Assembly: GCA_041915365.1 (NCBI GenBank)
Contig: JAYSBP010000008.1
Coordinates: forward strand, 1 to 64,000
Origin: UBA6016 sp041915365
GTDB lineage: Bacteria; Campylobacterota; Campylobacteria; Campylobacterales; UBA6016
Reading direction: 5' to 3'
DNA length: 64,000 nt
The position numbers and the translations under genes were made by a program. The notes beneath the pieces were generated by a model. The model was not told the DNA's origin, made no database searches, and saw only the letters and a list, made by a program, of their open reading frames with translations. Below are positions 17,593-26,710 of the stretch, piece after piece; position 1 is the stretch's first letter; each line of letters opens with the position of its first letter.

Positions 17593-18855
17593 ATGCATTA
17601 TCTTGACATCTATGGCGGCAACAAACTAAACGGAGAGGTGACGGTATCGGGAGCTAAGAACTCATCGCTTCCGCTTATCGCTTCAACGATATTATCGAAG
17701 ACTCCCGTGACTATCACCAATATGCCTAGGGTTGCCGACATCAAGACAATGCTTAAGCTGATGACAAATCTTGGGGCAGAAGCGACTTTTGAGGGTAATA
17801 CGCTAAACATAGATGCCGAAAAACTGAACGGTACGGTAGCTACTTACGACATAGTCAAGACGATGAGAGCATCAATACTCGTTCTTGGACCTCTGCTTGC
17901 TAGGTTTGGTAAATGCGATGTGAGCTTGCCTGGTGGATGTGCAATAGGTCAAAGACCTGTGGATTTGCATCTAAAAGCTCTTGAGGCGATGGGCGCCGAG
18001 ATAGAAATCAAAAACGGATACGTGGAGGCTAGAGCGCCCAGAGGTCTAACCGGCACTACTATAGTTTTTGACAAAATAACAGTAACGGGTACTGAAAATA
18101 TCGTAATGGCAGCAGCCCTTGCCAAAGGGACTACAAAGATAATAAACGCCGCAAAAGAGCCGGAAGTAGTCCAGCTGTGCGAAGTGCTCAGACTTGCTGG
18201 GGCAAATATCGCAGGTATCGGTACGGATGAGCTTATTATCGATGGAAGCGGCGGTGAGCTGTATAGCTTTAAAGACATAGATGTTATCCCTGACAGGATA
18301 GAGGCTGGGACATACCTGTGTGCCGCCGCTATCACCAATTCGACCGTAACTCTAAAAAAAGTAAATCTAAGCCACATGGAGGCCTGCATCTCCAAGCTTC
18401 AAGAGATGGGATACTCTTTTGACTACGGTATTAACGAGCTAACTATCAAGCCTGCGAAAAAAATCAAGCCTGTTGAGATAGTAACTACTGAGTTTCCTGG
18501 GTTTCCTACGGATATGCAGGCTCAGTTTATGGCTCTTGCCACGCAAGCGCAGGGAACTAGCATAATAGAAGAAAGGCTTTTTGAGAACCGCTTTATGCAC
18601 GTTAGTGAGCTAACTAGACTGGGCGCAACTGTGCACCTAAATCACAATACCGCTACCATCGAGGGTGGGGCTGAGCTTACTGGAGCAGATGTTATGGCTA
18701 CCGACCTCAGGGCCTCGTCTGCACTCGTTATTGCGGCGCTAGTTGCACACGGAAAGACTAGAATTCATAGAATTTATCACCTAGATAGAGGCTATGAAGA
18801 GCTTGAGAAAAAGCTAATTGCATTAGGTGCTCAGATAGAAAGAGGTGATGAGTAG
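17593..18855 (+). CDS. murA: UDP-N-acetylglucosamine 1-carboxyvinyltransferase
   Basis: First committed enzyme of peptidoglycan synthesis: it transfers enolpyruvate from PEP to UDP-GlcNAc in the cytosol. The 420 residues form two EPSP-synthase-type domains. The substrate-binding KNSSLP segment is near the N-terminus. The catalytic cysteine is Cys116 in GGCAIGQRPVDLH, so the enzyme belongs to the fosfomycin-sensitive type in principle. RATDLRAS-like ATDLRASSALV marks the C-terminal domain. It ends in TAG, converging on the small membrane protein gene. Confidence 0.97.
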   Translation: MHYLDIYGGNKLNGEVTVSGAKNSSLPLIASTILSKTPVTITNMPRVADIKTMLKLMTNLGAEATFEGNTLNIDAEKLNGTVATYDIVKTMRASILVLGPLLARFGKCDVSLPGGCAIGQRPVDLHLKALEAMGAEIEIKNGYVEARAPRGLTGTTIVFDKITVTGTENIVMAAALAKGTTKIINAAKEPEVVQLCEVLRLAGANIAGIGTDELIIDGSGGELYSFKDIDVIPDRIEAGTYLCAAAITNSTVTLKKVNLSHMEACISKLQEMGYSFDYGINELTIKPAKKIKPVEIVTTEFPGFPTDMQAQFMALATQAQGTSIIEERLFENRFMHVSELTRLGATVHLNHNTATIEGGAELTGADVMATDLRASSALVIAALVAHGKTRIHRIYHLDRGYEELEKKLIALGAQIERGDE

Positions 18856-18857
18856 CG

Positions 18858-19211
18858 CTAAGTTATTGAAAGCAACAGCACAAAAATAAGCAAGATTGCG
18901 GATAGCGCATATCTGATAATTTGTTTTAGTGTGTTGTTTTCGTGAGAGTAGTCTATGTTATTTTTTTCTAACACCGTCTTGTTGAAGTCCACGACCACAA
19001 ACACCATACCGTTTTGAGTTTCCACCAGTAGGTTTTTATCTCCATCTAGTACGACCGCTTTTTTGATATTTTTAGGCTCAAATTCTGCATTGTTTATGTA
19101 GGTCATTTTTTTACTGGAGTCTAGCAAGTCGTTAAAAAAATACAAAACTATCAACGATATTCCGCTATACAAAAATATTCTTAAAGCATTGTGCTTTACT
19201 GCTTCATTCAC
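18858..19211 (-). CDS. Small two-helix membrane protein of unknown function
   Basis: A 117-residue protein with a hydrophobic helix near each end (about 12-30 and 95-116). The loop between them, probably periplasmic, contains beta-strand-like sequence and a VVDFNKTVLEKNN segment. I do not recognise a family. It overlaps the rarA end by 4 bp, so it is probably translated together with rarA. Clean coding sequence between two real genes supports it as a gene. Confidence 0.7.
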   Translation of the reverse strand: MNEAVKHNALRIFLYSGISLIVLYFFNDLLDSSKKMTYINNAEFEPKNIKKAVVLDGDKNLLVETQNGMVFVVVDFNKTVLEKNNIDYSHENNTLKQIIRYALSAILLIFVLLLSIT

Positions 19212-20419
19212 TTTTTGCCTTTGATTTTTTCAAGCCACTCTTTCAGTGTTTTTTCAAATCCAATTTCTTTTAATTTTACGACATCTATGGGTTTTGCTGT
19301 ATATTTTTGCTCCACCCAGCCGCCGAAATCATGCGGATATTTATATCCTATTCCGCGCCCTAGTTTTGCCGCACCTGCAAAGTGGGCATCTTTGAGATGT
19401 GGCGGTACTTCGTATATTCCACTGCTTGCTACAAGTGCCAAGGCATCGTCTATTGCCATATATGCGCTGTTTGACTTTGGCGAACACGCTAGATATATTG
19501 CTAGCTGACTTAGAATGATGCGAGATTCAGGCATGCCTATTTTCTCTACGAGAGAAAAGGCGGCGTTTGCTATTTGTAGAGCATTTGGATTTGCGTTACC
19601 GATGTCTTCGGCAGCTAGTATGGCAAGGCGACGAGCGATAAATCTAGGTTCTTCCCCGCCAGCAATCAGTCTAGCCAGATAATACACGGCTGCTTGCTCA
19701 TCTGAGCCTCGTATGCTTTTTATGAGAGCGCTTGCAAGGTTATAGTGCGTTTCAGATTCCCCAGCCCCGTCCGTGAGGCTATTTGGTCTAAGTTGTTTTA
19801 ATGTGCCAAGGGTAATATTATCCTCTAATTTTGCGGCAAAATCCAAAAGCGTAAGCATTGCTCTTGCATCACCTGATGAGCTTCTTACTAAGTACTCGCC
19901 TGCATCATTATCTATCGTTTTGCCGAGCTTTGCCAATCCTTTTTCAAGAGCGTCGCTTAGGTCGTCATCGCTGAGTGAAAAAAACTCAAAAAGCATTGAG
20001 CGGGAACGTATGCCGCCTGTAAGAGAGAAAAATGGATTTTCGGTAGATGCCCCGATAACCAGCGCAAAGCGGTTTTCCATAATTGGGAGCAGTACTTCTT
20101 GTTGCGTTTTCGATAGTCTGTGTACCTCATCTATGAATATAAGTGGTTTTTGCAAAGCATTTTTTGCGCTATCAACCGCCTTTCGTATCTCTTCTATTTT
20201 TACGCTTGTGGCGTTAAATTCAAAAAAAGGTGCGTCAAGTTTTGCGGCTATGATACGAGCTAGTGAAGTCTTGCCCGTTCCTGGAGGGCCAAAGAAAAAT
20301 GAGTGCGGCAAGCTACCGCCCTCTATAAGCCTACGAAAAGGGGCATTTGCCCCAAGAATATGCTTTTGCCCAATGAATTCCTCAAGAGAGGAGGGGCGGA
20401 GGATTTGAGCTAAGCTCAA
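19208..20419 (-). CDS. rarA: RarA/MgsA replication-associated recombination ATPase
   Basis: AAA+ ATPase of the RarA/WRNIP1 family that acts at stalled replication forks. The 403 residues show Walker A GPPGTGKT at 44-51, Walker B LIFIDEVHRL, sensor 1 GASTENPFF, and the C-terminal tetramerisation domain with the conserved GYKYPHDF segment. It starts 3 bp after the FTR-rhodanese gene. Confidence 0.95.
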   Translation of the reverse strand: MSLAQILRPSSLEEFIGQKHILGANAPFRRLIEGGSLPHSFFFGPPGTGKTSLARIIAAKLDAPFFEFNATSVKIEEIRKAVDSAKNALQKPLIFIDEVHRLSKTQQEVLLPIMENRFALVIGASTENPFFSLTGGIRSRSMLFEFFSLSDDDLSDALEKGLAKLGKTIDNDAGEYLVRSSSGDARAMLTLLDFAAKLEDNITLGTLKQLRPNSLTDGAGESETHYNLASALIKSIRGSDEQAAVYYLARLIAGGEEPRFIARRLAILAAEDIGNANPNALQIANAAFSLVEKIGMPESRIILSQLAIYLACSPKSNSAYMAIDDALALVASSGIYEVPPHLKDAHFAGAAKLGRGIGYKYPHDFGGWVEQKYTAKPIDVVKLKEIGFEKTLKEWLEKIKGKK

Positions 20420-20422
20420 CTA

Positions 20423-21151
20423 TTAACCCTTGTCCAGTTCGCCTCTATAGCTTACTATCCCGTGTGCTAGATTTGATACTTTGCTAAATCCAAGGTCTTT
20501 TAGGACACTTTGACAATATGCACTTCTCGAGCCGACGTGGCAATATACAATGACTGTCTCGTTTTTGTGCTGTTGCAACTCTTTAACCGAGTCGTAAAAG
20601 CTTGTTGTAGGAACAAGGAAGTCAACGCCCTTGATTCTGAAGCTTTTGTACTCCATCCACTCCCTGACGTCTACTAGCTTGAAGTTTACCATTCCAAGAG
20701 TTCTGGCCTCAAGCAACGCCTCTAGTTCTTCAGAGTCAAGTTGTGTTTTGTCTAGTAGGAGCTGGCATTCCTCTTTTGTAAGGCCTCTTGAGTGGGCGTG
20801 TATCGCTTCTTCTAGGTTCTCCTCAGCCATTTTTGACGCCGCAAATTCAGGTGTGCAGAATATTCCGCAATGACAAGTGCCATCGTTTGGTATCTCTTCA
20901 TTTAGCGCAGGCTTACATGGACATACTCTATCTTCTTCTTTGTTGCCCGTTACGAAAAAACAAGGACAGTATCTTTTGTTGTAAATGAGCTTGTTTCTAG
21001 TTAGCCCAAACTGTATACTTTGAGTGATTTCCATATCTGGATTGTATGAGAAGCCAAATTGTTTTATTACTTTGTCGGTAAAATCGACTGTTTTTTTGAG
21101 TTCATCCTGAAACTCTTGTGAATTTGGATCTATCTTTTTCATTTCGCTCAT
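20423..21151 (-). CDS. Ferredoxin-thioredoxin reductase catalytic domain fused to a rhodanese domain
   Basis: A 242-residue two-domain protein. The N-terminal part carries three Cys-X-Cys pairs, CPC (62, 64), CPC (77, 79) and CHC (93, 95), plus Cys99. This is the signature of the [4Fe-4S] catalytic (beta) subunit of ferredoxin:thioredoxin reductase. Spacing is X12 and X13, unlike the plant X16 and X8. A helical linker (about 105-150) leads to a rhodanese domain (about 155-240) with active Cys204 in CHVGSR. I infer a redox or sulfur-transfer role, with electrons possibly from ferredoxin. No FTR variable subunit gene is adjacent. It is read divergently from the YgjP gene. Confidence 0.85.
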   Translation of the reverse strand: MSEMKKIDPNSQEFQDELKKTVDFTDKVIKQFGFSYNPDMEITQSIQFGLTRNKLIYNKRYCPCFFVTGNKEEDRVCPCKPALNEEIPNDGTCHCGIFCTPEFAASKMAEENLEEAIHAHSRGLTKEECQLLLDKTQLDSEELEALLEARTLGMVNFKLVDVREWMEYKSFRIKGVDFLVPTTSFYDSVKELQQHKNETVIVYCHVGSRSAYCQSVLKDLGFSKVSNLAHGIVSYRGELDKG

Positions 21152-21220
21152 CTTATTATCCTAGGTTATGATGTTTATAATTGACGTGTCATTTTTGACG
21201 ATGTTTGGAAATTGTAGCTA

Positions 21221-21868
21221 ATGTTTGAAAAAATCGAGATAAAACGAAGCAATAGCACAAGAAGACTTCGGATAGAAGTCATAGACGGCGGTGTGATTAA
21301 GATTACCGCTCCACGTTTTGTCAGTGATGCAAAGTGTCTAGAATTTATGAATCTCAATGCGGCAAAACTCCAAAAAATGATACAAAAGCAGCTTGAGTTT
21401 GAGGATAAAAAAGATGCGCTTGGCGGGTATTTTTTGCACCTTGGCTCCAAAACCCCACTTCAAATAGATGAATATGCGAAAAAAAAATACACATTCGGCG
21501 ATACAGGTCTCGTGCTTTCAAAAAAAGAGCATTTCAGAGATTTTTTGAGAGATGAAGCAAAGCGGATAATAACACCGAAAGCAGAAGATATAGCCGCATT
21601 TTATGGCGTAAAATATGAAAAAATAAGCTTTAGGGATGCGAAAAGTAGATGGGGGAGCTGCTCTGCTAGAAAAAATCTCAGCTTTAGCTCAAGACTCGTA
21701 GGCGCTCCAAAAAGCGTGATAGAGTACGTTGTAGTCCATGAAATATGCCACTTAAAAGAGCTAAACCACTCTGCAAGGTTTTGGTCACACGTCTCGGCCT
21801 TACTTCCTAACTATAAAGAAAGCGAGAAGTGGCTCAAAGAAAACGGGCGGCTTTTGCATATACACTGA
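21221..21868 (+). CDS. YgjP/DUF45-type M48-like metallopeptidase
   Basis: A 215-residue protein of the YgjP family. The zinc motif HEICH (HExxH) lies near residue 175 in VVVHEICHLKELNHSARFW, preceded by the family box SRWGSCS. The substrate is unknown. No signal peptide is present, so it is cytosolic. It stands alone with its own upstream region and ends in TGA, followed by 110 bp before the next gene. Confidence 0.88.
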   Translation: MFEKIEIKRSNSTRRLRIEVIDGGVIKITAPRFVSDAKCLEFMNLNAAKLQKMIQKQLEFEDKKDALGGYFLHLGSKTPLQIDEYAKKKYTFGDTGLVLSKKEHFRDFLRDEAKRIITPKAEDIAAFYGVKYEKISFRDAKSRWGSCSARKNLSFSSRLVGAPKSVIEYVVVHEICHLKELNHSARFWSHVSALLPNYKESEKWLKENGRLLHIH

Positions 21869-21942
21869 GAATGCTACCCATTCGTTTACCTATTATTTAC
21901 CAGCTACAAGCAAAATCTGCTCCAAATTAAATAGTTTTTTGT

Positions 21943-21948
21943 TAAGAT
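21943..21948 (+). promoter_or_regulatory. Candidate -10 box for the S4-trpD-...-trpC operon
   Basis: TAAGAT preceded by a T-run (TTTTTTG) lies 31 bp before the TTG start of the S4-domain gene. T-rich DNA upstream of a -10 box is typical of Campylobacterota promoters. It is the only obvious promoter-like site before the nine-gene run. Confidence 0.35.
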
Positions 21949-21978
21949 AGGGCAAAACAGGCTTTTTGGGGGCGGAAA

Positions 21979-22227
21979 TTGAGAATAGACAAATTTATCA
22001 ATACGGTAAATATAGTCAAACGCAGAAGCATAGCCGCCGACATGATAGAACATGGCGTGGTATATCTCAATGGGGTGCAGGCCAAAGCGTCAAAAGACGT
22101 AAAAGTGGGCGATAAGATAGAGATTCACTATCTTGAGAGCGTCAAAAAATACGAGGTTCTTGCCGTTCCGACTACAAAAACAATTCCAAAAACAGCCACG
22201 GACGATTATATAAAGGAGCTAAATTGA
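21979..22227 (+). CDS. S4-domain RNA-binding protein (Hsp15-like)
   Basis: An 82-residue protein that is almost entirely an S4 RNA-binding domain: MRIDKFINTVNIVKRRS, then GVVYLNGVQAK and a basic C-terminal tail. Relatives include the Hsp15/RlbA group that binds stalled 50S subunits. The start is TTG at 21979 with a GGGGGCGGA site just upstream. It overlaps trpD by 4 bp (TTGA). Confidence 0.88.
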   Translation: MRIDKFINTVNIVKRRSIAADMIEHGVVYLNGVQAKASKDVKVGDKIEIHYLESVKKYEVLAVPTTKTIPKTATDDYIKELN

Positions 22228-23210
22228 GCTACGAAGAGGCAAAGCGTAGTTTCGCATCGCTTTTTGAGGGCAAAATGGGCGTAGATGAGGCTAAAGTATT
22301 TCTTGTCAGCATGTACGAAAGAGGCGAGAGTGAAGAAGAGATAAGGGCAGCCGTCGAAGTGATGCGCTCTTTTATGGTGGCTTTCGAAACGCCAGATGAG
22401 ATAAAAGACTTGTTAGTGGATAATTGCGGTACTGGCGGTGACAAGAGCGGGAGTTTTAATATTTCTACGACCGTTAGCTTTGTACTTGCTTCACTAGGGC
22501 TTTATGTAGCAAAGCACGGCAATCGCAGTATCACGAGCAAGTCAGGAAGCGCAGATATGCTGGAGGCTCTGGGTGTTAAAATAGAGCTTGATACTCAAGC
22601 GGCAAAGCTGAATGTTTTGCTTGAAAGCGGTTTTGCATTTTTGTTTGCGCCCACATATCATCCAGCCCTAAAACACATAATGCCTATTCGCAAGAGTTTG
22701 CCGCACAGGACGATATTTAATATGCTAGGTCCGCTTTGCAATCCGGCCGCTGTGAAGCGTCACCTAATCGGCGTTTATGACTACAATCTAGCCGTGAAGT
22801 GCTCTCATGCCCTTCTTGAAACAGGTTCTACGAGGGGTATTATAGTTCATAGCGATGACGGAATGGATGAAGCTAGTATTACAGGTGGAAGCAAATACGC
22901 TTTTTTTGATAGCGGTGTAGTAAGCGAGTATGAGCTAAATCCACTGTCATATGGGCTAAAGATATATCCAAAAGAGGCGATAGAGGGCGGAGATGCCGTT
23001 CAAAATGCGGCGATTACCGCATCGGTGCTAAAAAATGAAGCCGACGAAGCAAAGACAAGTGTAGTGGCCCTAAACGCAGCTTTGGCTTTGCTAGCCAGTG
23101 GAAAAGCTAGAGATATTCAAGATGGGCTTGAGATGGCGGATTATGCAATCAAAAGCGGCAAGGCGTACGAAACGCTCAAAAAAGTCATCTCGGTATCAAA
23201 TAAGGTCTAA
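22224..23210 (+). CDS. trpD: Anthranilate phosphoribosyltransferase
   Basis: Second step of tryptophan synthesis: anthranilate plus PRPP. The 328 residues include the PRPP-binding CGTGGDKSGSFNIST segment, HGNRSITSKSGSAD and the RTIFNMLGPL box. It stands alone rather than being fused to a TrpG domain as in C. jejuni. The start TTG overlaps the preceding TGA stop by 4 bp. The only other trp gene here is trpC, six genes further along in the same run. Confidence 0.95.
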   Translation: MSYEEAKRSFASLFEGKMGVDEAKVFLVSMYERGESEEEIRAAVEVMRSFMVAFETPDEIKDLLVDNCGTGGDKSGSFNISTTVSFVLASLGLYVAKHGNRSITSKSGSADMLEALGVKIELDTQAAKLNVLLESGFAFLFAPTYHPALKHIMPIRKSLPHRTIFNMLGPLCNPAAVKRHLIGVYDYNLAVKCSHALLETGSTRGIIVHSDDGMDEASITGGSKYAFFDSGVVSEYELNPLSYGLKIYPKEAIEGGDAVQNAAITASVLKNEADEAKTSVVALNAALALLASGKARDIQDGLEMADYAIKSGKAYETLKKVISVSNKV

Positions 23211-23213
23211 AAC

Positions 23214-23633
23214 GTGACAAAAGTATTTGAGGTGCAAGTCGAAAGCGAGCTGTCGGAAGTAGCCAAATTTATACGAGATAGCCATGCTGGTGGCGGTATA
23301 TTTTTTCTTGAGGGTGACCTTGGATACGGCAAGACGGCTTTTGTCCGTGCTTTTGCCTCTCTTTTTGGAGTTAAAGATGAGGTGTCTAGTCCAACATTCG
23401 CCGTAATGAATGAGTATGGCGATAAGATATTTCACTATGATTTTTATAATTTCGGTACAGCCGCATATTTTGAAAAAGGGATGTTTGAGTATCTAGAGAA
23501 CGGTGGCTGGCATTTTATGGAGTGGGCCGATGAAAAAATTGAAAAATTCCTTCAAAACATAGGAATGAAATTTGTTAGGATAACGATAACAAAAGAGGGC
23601 GAGACAAGATTTTATAGGATAGAAAATGCATAA
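23214..23633 (+). CDS. tsaE: tRNA threonylcarbamoyladenosine modification ATPase TsaE
   Basis: ATPase partner of TsaB/TsaD in making t6A37 of ANN-decoding tRNAs. The 139 residues carry a P-loop GDLGYGKT (commonly GDLGAGKT) and the SPTFAVMNEY switch region. FHYDFYNFG is a family-specific box. The start is GTG at 23214, 3 bp after trpD, and the end overlaps lptB by 8 bp. Confidence 0.93.
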   Translation: MTKVFEVQVESELSEVAKFIRDSHAGGGIFFLEGDLGYGKTAFVRAFASLFGVKDEVSSPTFAVMNEYGDKIFHYDFYNFGTAAYFEKGMFEYLENGGWHFMEWADEKIEKFLQNIGMKFVRITITKEGETRFYRIENA

Positions 23634-24348
23634 GCTGGAAGCAAAAAACATCAAAAAACACTTCAAAAAACACGTAGCTCTTGGTGGCGTGAACGTCCAT
23701 TTTGATTCGGGCGAGATAGTCAGTTTGCTTGGGCCAAACGGTGCGGGGAAGACCACTCTTTTTTATTCCATATGTGGACTCATAGATGTTGACGACGGTG
23801 TCGTAATGTTGGATGGCAACGATATAACGCCGCTCTCATTGCATCAAAAAGCGAGGATAGGACTTGGGTACTTGCCGCAAGAATCAAGCGTGTTTAAAGA
23901 CCTTAGTGTTGAGGAAAATATAGAGCTTGCCTGCGAGGTAATATATAAAAATGAAGAAGAGGTGATGCAGCATACCGATAGGCTTCTTGAGATGTTATCC
24001 ATAGAGCCTATACGAACAAGGCCTGCTTACGCACTATCCGGAGGCGAGAGGAGAAGGGTGGAGATAGCAAGAGCTCTTGCTGCAAACCCGCAGTTTTTGC
24101 TACTTGACGAGCCTTTTGCCGGTGTCGACCCTTTGGCTGTTAGCGAAATACAAAAAATCATCATAGAGTTAAAAAACAACGGCATAGGGATAATAATCAC
24201 AGACCATAACTTCAGGGAGGCGCTGGAAATATCAGACAGAGCATACGTGCTTGGCAGGGGGATGCTTTTGGCCGAGGGGACTCCAGCACAGATATATGAG
24301 AGCGAAATAGTCAAAAGACATTATCTCGGAGATAAGAGTCAAGTATGA
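23626..24348 (+). CDS. lptB: LPS export ABC transporter ATPase LptB
   Basis: Cytosolic ATPase of the LptB2FG transporter that extracts LPS from the inner membrane. The 240 residues show Walker A GPNGAGKTT, the Q-loop in YLPQESSVF, the signature LSGGERRR and Walker B LLLDEPFAGVD. It overlaps tsaE by 8 bp and rpoN by 4 bp. The lptB-rpoN neighbourhood is widespread in proteobacteria. Confidence 0.95.
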   Translation: MHKLEAKNIKKHFKKHVALGGVNVHFDSGEIVSLLGPNGAGKTTLFYSICGLIDVDDGVVMLDGNDITPLSLHQKARIGLGYLPQESSVFKDLSVEENIELACEVIYKNEEEVMQHTDRLLEMLSIEPIRTRPAYALSGGERRRVEIARALAANPQFLLLDEPFAGVDPLAVSEIQKIIIELKNNGIGIIITDHNFREALEISDRAYVLGRGMLLAEGTPAQIYESEIVKRHYLGDKSQV

Positions 24349-25622
24349 AACAAAGGCTGAGCGCTGCCCAAAAAGGCAAGCTATCATCGACGCTAAAAAA
24401 TTGGCTACCGCTGCTTCAGGCGGGGCTTAGTGACCTTAGCGAGAGGCTCAGCGAAAATTTATCAAATAACCCTTTTTGCGAAATCAGAAATAAGCAACAC
24501 GACGAAATAAAAGAAGACGAAGACAAAGAGTATCATGAAGACGAGCATTATCAAAGCTTTGAAAAACCGTCAAAAAAAGAGTTTAGAGAAGAGCTGGCGC
24601 TCGGTGAGGCATCCCTCTTTGAGGACGTGATAGAACAGATAGCTCCGCCGCTTTTCCCCACTACAAGAAGCCAAACTATAGCCACAAAAATAGCAGAACA
24701 TCTTGACGAAGGCGGTTTTTTTGACTGTGAGTACGATGAGATAATCGCCCAGACGGGGGCTGACAAAGACGAGATAGAGCGGATAAGGGGCCGCTTTGTA
24801 TATCTTACGCCATCCGGAATTGGGGCTGTCGATTTTATAGAGAGCTATCTTTTCCAGCTTGAAGATGCTGGGCTTGGAGATGATGTGTATGAGCTTGCCG
24901 TTTTGATAATCAAAAATCTTGATTCATATTCCGATTTTTCAAAAAATCCACGCTTTAAAGACGCTATGAACGCAGTCAAAAAACTAAAAAATCCGCCAGC
25001 TATAGAGTATCTCGAGAATTCAAGCGAGGTTATTCCTGATATTTTTGTCTATGACGACGGCGAAAAACTAGAGGTAAAGATAAATGACGCTTACTATCCG
25101 GAGATAATTATTGAGACTATGGAGGGGCTAGAAAAAGACGAGTTTGTCCGTCCAAAAATCAAAGAGGCAAAAGACTTGGTGGACGCCCTTGCAATGAGAA
25201 AAGCCACACTTATGAAGCTCGGACTTATGGTTGTTGAGTTTCAATATGATTATTTCAAAGGTGGGGCGATACGCCCGATGAAATTGCAAAATATTGCGGA
25301 TGAGCTTGGGCTAAATGTATCGACAATATCAAGAGCTATCGCAAATAAGTATTTGGCCTCAAATAGAGGTATATGGCCGATAAAAAGCTTCTTTTCTACG
25401 GCCATTAGCGAGGATACCTCGGCGGCGGCGATTAAGGAATATCTAAAAGAGCTTTTCGCAGGCGAAAGCCGTAAAAAACCGCTATCTGACGAGGCGGCGC
25501 TGAAGTTTGTAGAGGAGAAGTTTTCCGTAAAACTAGAGCGAAGAACTATTACCAAATACCGTATGGCTCTTGGCGTGGCAAGCTCTTCGGAGCGTAAAAA
25601 ACTATACCAAATGAGCCTATGA
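24345..25622 (+). CDS. rpoN: RNA polymerase sigma-54 factor
   Basis: Sigma-54, which in this phylum drives mid-class flagellar genes. The 425 residues show the Gln/Leu-rich region I at the N-terminus, an acidic region II (about 45-75), the core-binding region, an HTH around MKLQNIADELGLNVSTISRA, and the C-terminal RpoN box RRTITKYRMALGV. All regions needed for function are present. The ATGA overlaps at both ends suggest coupled translation with lptB and the methyltransferase gene. Confidence 0.96.
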   Translation: MKQRLSAAQKGKLSSTLKNWLPLLQAGLSDLSERLSENLSNNPFCEIRNKQHDEIKEDEDKEYHEDEHYQSFEKPSKKEFREELALGEASLFEDVIEQIAPPLFPTTRSQTIATKIAEHLDEGGFFDCEYDEIIAQTGADKDEIERIRGRFVYLTPSGIGAVDFIESYLFQLEDAGLGDDVYELAVLIIKNLDSYSDFSKNPRFKDAMNAVKKLKNPPAIEYLENSSEVIPDIFVYDDGEKLEVKINDAYYPEIIIETMEGLEKDEFVRPKIKEAKDLVDALAMRKATLMKLGLMVVEFQYDYFKGGAIRPMKLQNIADELGLNVSTISRAIANKYLASNRGIWPIKSFFSTAISEDTSAAAIKEYLKELFAGESRKKPLSDEAALKFVEEKFSVKLERRTITKYRMALGVASSSERKKLYQMSL

Positions 25623-26317
25623 AAATATTTCAATATAAAAGTGGGTTTAGATATACCTCGGATACGATGTTTTTGTGGGATTTTGCAATGCGATTTGTCA
25701 AAAAAGGGAGCGTGCTGGAGGTTGGCGGCGGTAGCGGCGTGCTTGGATTGTTGCTTGCTCGTGATAAAAACATATCGCTTGAGATTGTCGAAAAGCAAGA
25801 AAAAATGGCCGTACTATGCAGGTCAAATGCCTCTCAAAACAATATCGATGCCGTCGTTAAAAATATTGATTTTTTGCAGTACGACGGAGAGAGATTCGAC
25901 TATGTGGTTTCAAACCCGCCATTTTATCCGACCCGTGTCCAAAAAAGCGGAAATGACTCGTTTTTGGCTTCTAGGTATGCGGATGAGCTTCCTCTTGACA
26001 TTTTTTTGCAAAAGTCAAAAAAATTGCTAAAACCGCAAGGCGAGATTATTTTTTGCTACGATGCCAGAGAATTGGAGGCTGTATGCGCCGAGTCTGCGAA
26101 GCTAAGAGGGGCTGCTTTGACGCATGTGAGATTTGTCCATGCAAAGGCGGACAAAAGCGCCAAGCTTGCCCTTTTTCGCATCAAAAATTCAAGCCGTTCG
26201 CATCTTGAGATAATGCCCCCGCTTGTCGTTATGAACGGCGAACGTTATACGGATGAGGCGGCGCAGATATTTTCTGCCGCAGATTGCGACAGCGTAGATA
26301 TGAAAGAGGATTTGTAA
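25619..26317 (+). CDS. TrmN6/YfiC-like SAM-dependent N6-adenine methyltransferase
   Basis: A 232-residue class I methyltransferase. The SAM-binding motif VLEVGGGSGVLGLLLA lies near residues 30-45 and the catalytic NPPF motif is in VVSNPPFYPT. This pattern matches the YfiC/TrmN6 family, which methylates A37 of tRNA1(Val). The substrate here is inferred from the family. It overlaps the rpoN end by 4 bp. Confidence 0.85.
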   Translation: MKIFQYKSGFRYTSDTMFLWDFAMRFVKKGSVLEVGGGSGVLGLLLARDKNISLEIVEKQEKMAVLCRSNASQNNIDAVVKNIDFLQYDGERFDYVVSNPPFYPTRVQKSGNDSFLASRYADELPLDIFLQKSKKLLKPQGEIIFCYDARELEAVCAESAKLRGAALTHVRFVHAKADKSAKLALFRIKNSSRSHLEIMPPLVVMNGERYTDEAAQIFSAADCDSVDMKEDL

Positions 26318-26323
26318 AATTCA

Positions 26324-26710
26324 ATGGCGAGCGAACAATTAATTACAGAAGTTGGCTATAATTTCGGGTTTAGAGACGGTTTTTGCGAAGAGTGCGGCGG
26401 CAAGTGTTGTACCGGGGAGAGCGGGTATATCTGGATTAGCGAGGATGAGGTCGTAAAGGCTTGCGAATGGCTAAATATGGATATTGACGCTTTTGCCGAT
26501 AAATACTTGTTTCGCGTGCAAGATAGGCTTAGTATAAAAGAAAAGAGATTTTCCGATGGGCAGGCTTGCATATTTTTTGACGAAGAGGCCAAAAACTGCT
26601 CAATATATGAGGTACGACCGACACAGTGCAGAACTTTTCCGTTTTGGGAATATTTTAAAAAACATCATGAAGAGGCGCTAAAAGAATGTCCCGCATTAAT
26701 TATGCTTTAA
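26324..26710 (+). CDS. YkgJ-family cysteine-cluster protein
   Basis: A 128-residue protein of the YkgJ/CxxCxxCC family thought to bind zinc or iron. The cysteine motif is CEECGGKCC near residues 24-32. Further cysteines occur at CSIYEVRPTQCRTFPFW, the other conserved family block. The function of the family is not settled. It starts 6 bp after the methyltransferase gene and overlaps the TPR lipoprotein gene by 25 bp. Confidence 0.88.
   Translation: MASEQLITEVGYNFGFRDGFCEECGGKCCTGESGYIWISEDEVVKACEWLNMDIDAFADKYLFRVQDRLSIKEKRFSDGQACIFFDEEAKNCSIYEVRPTQCRTFPFWEYFKKHHEEALKECPALIML

Noticed and set aside
21170..21205. TTGACGTGTCA region between the FTR-rhodanese and YgjP genes as an operator
   Set aside because: It is not a true palindrome and has no matching spacing to a -10 box.
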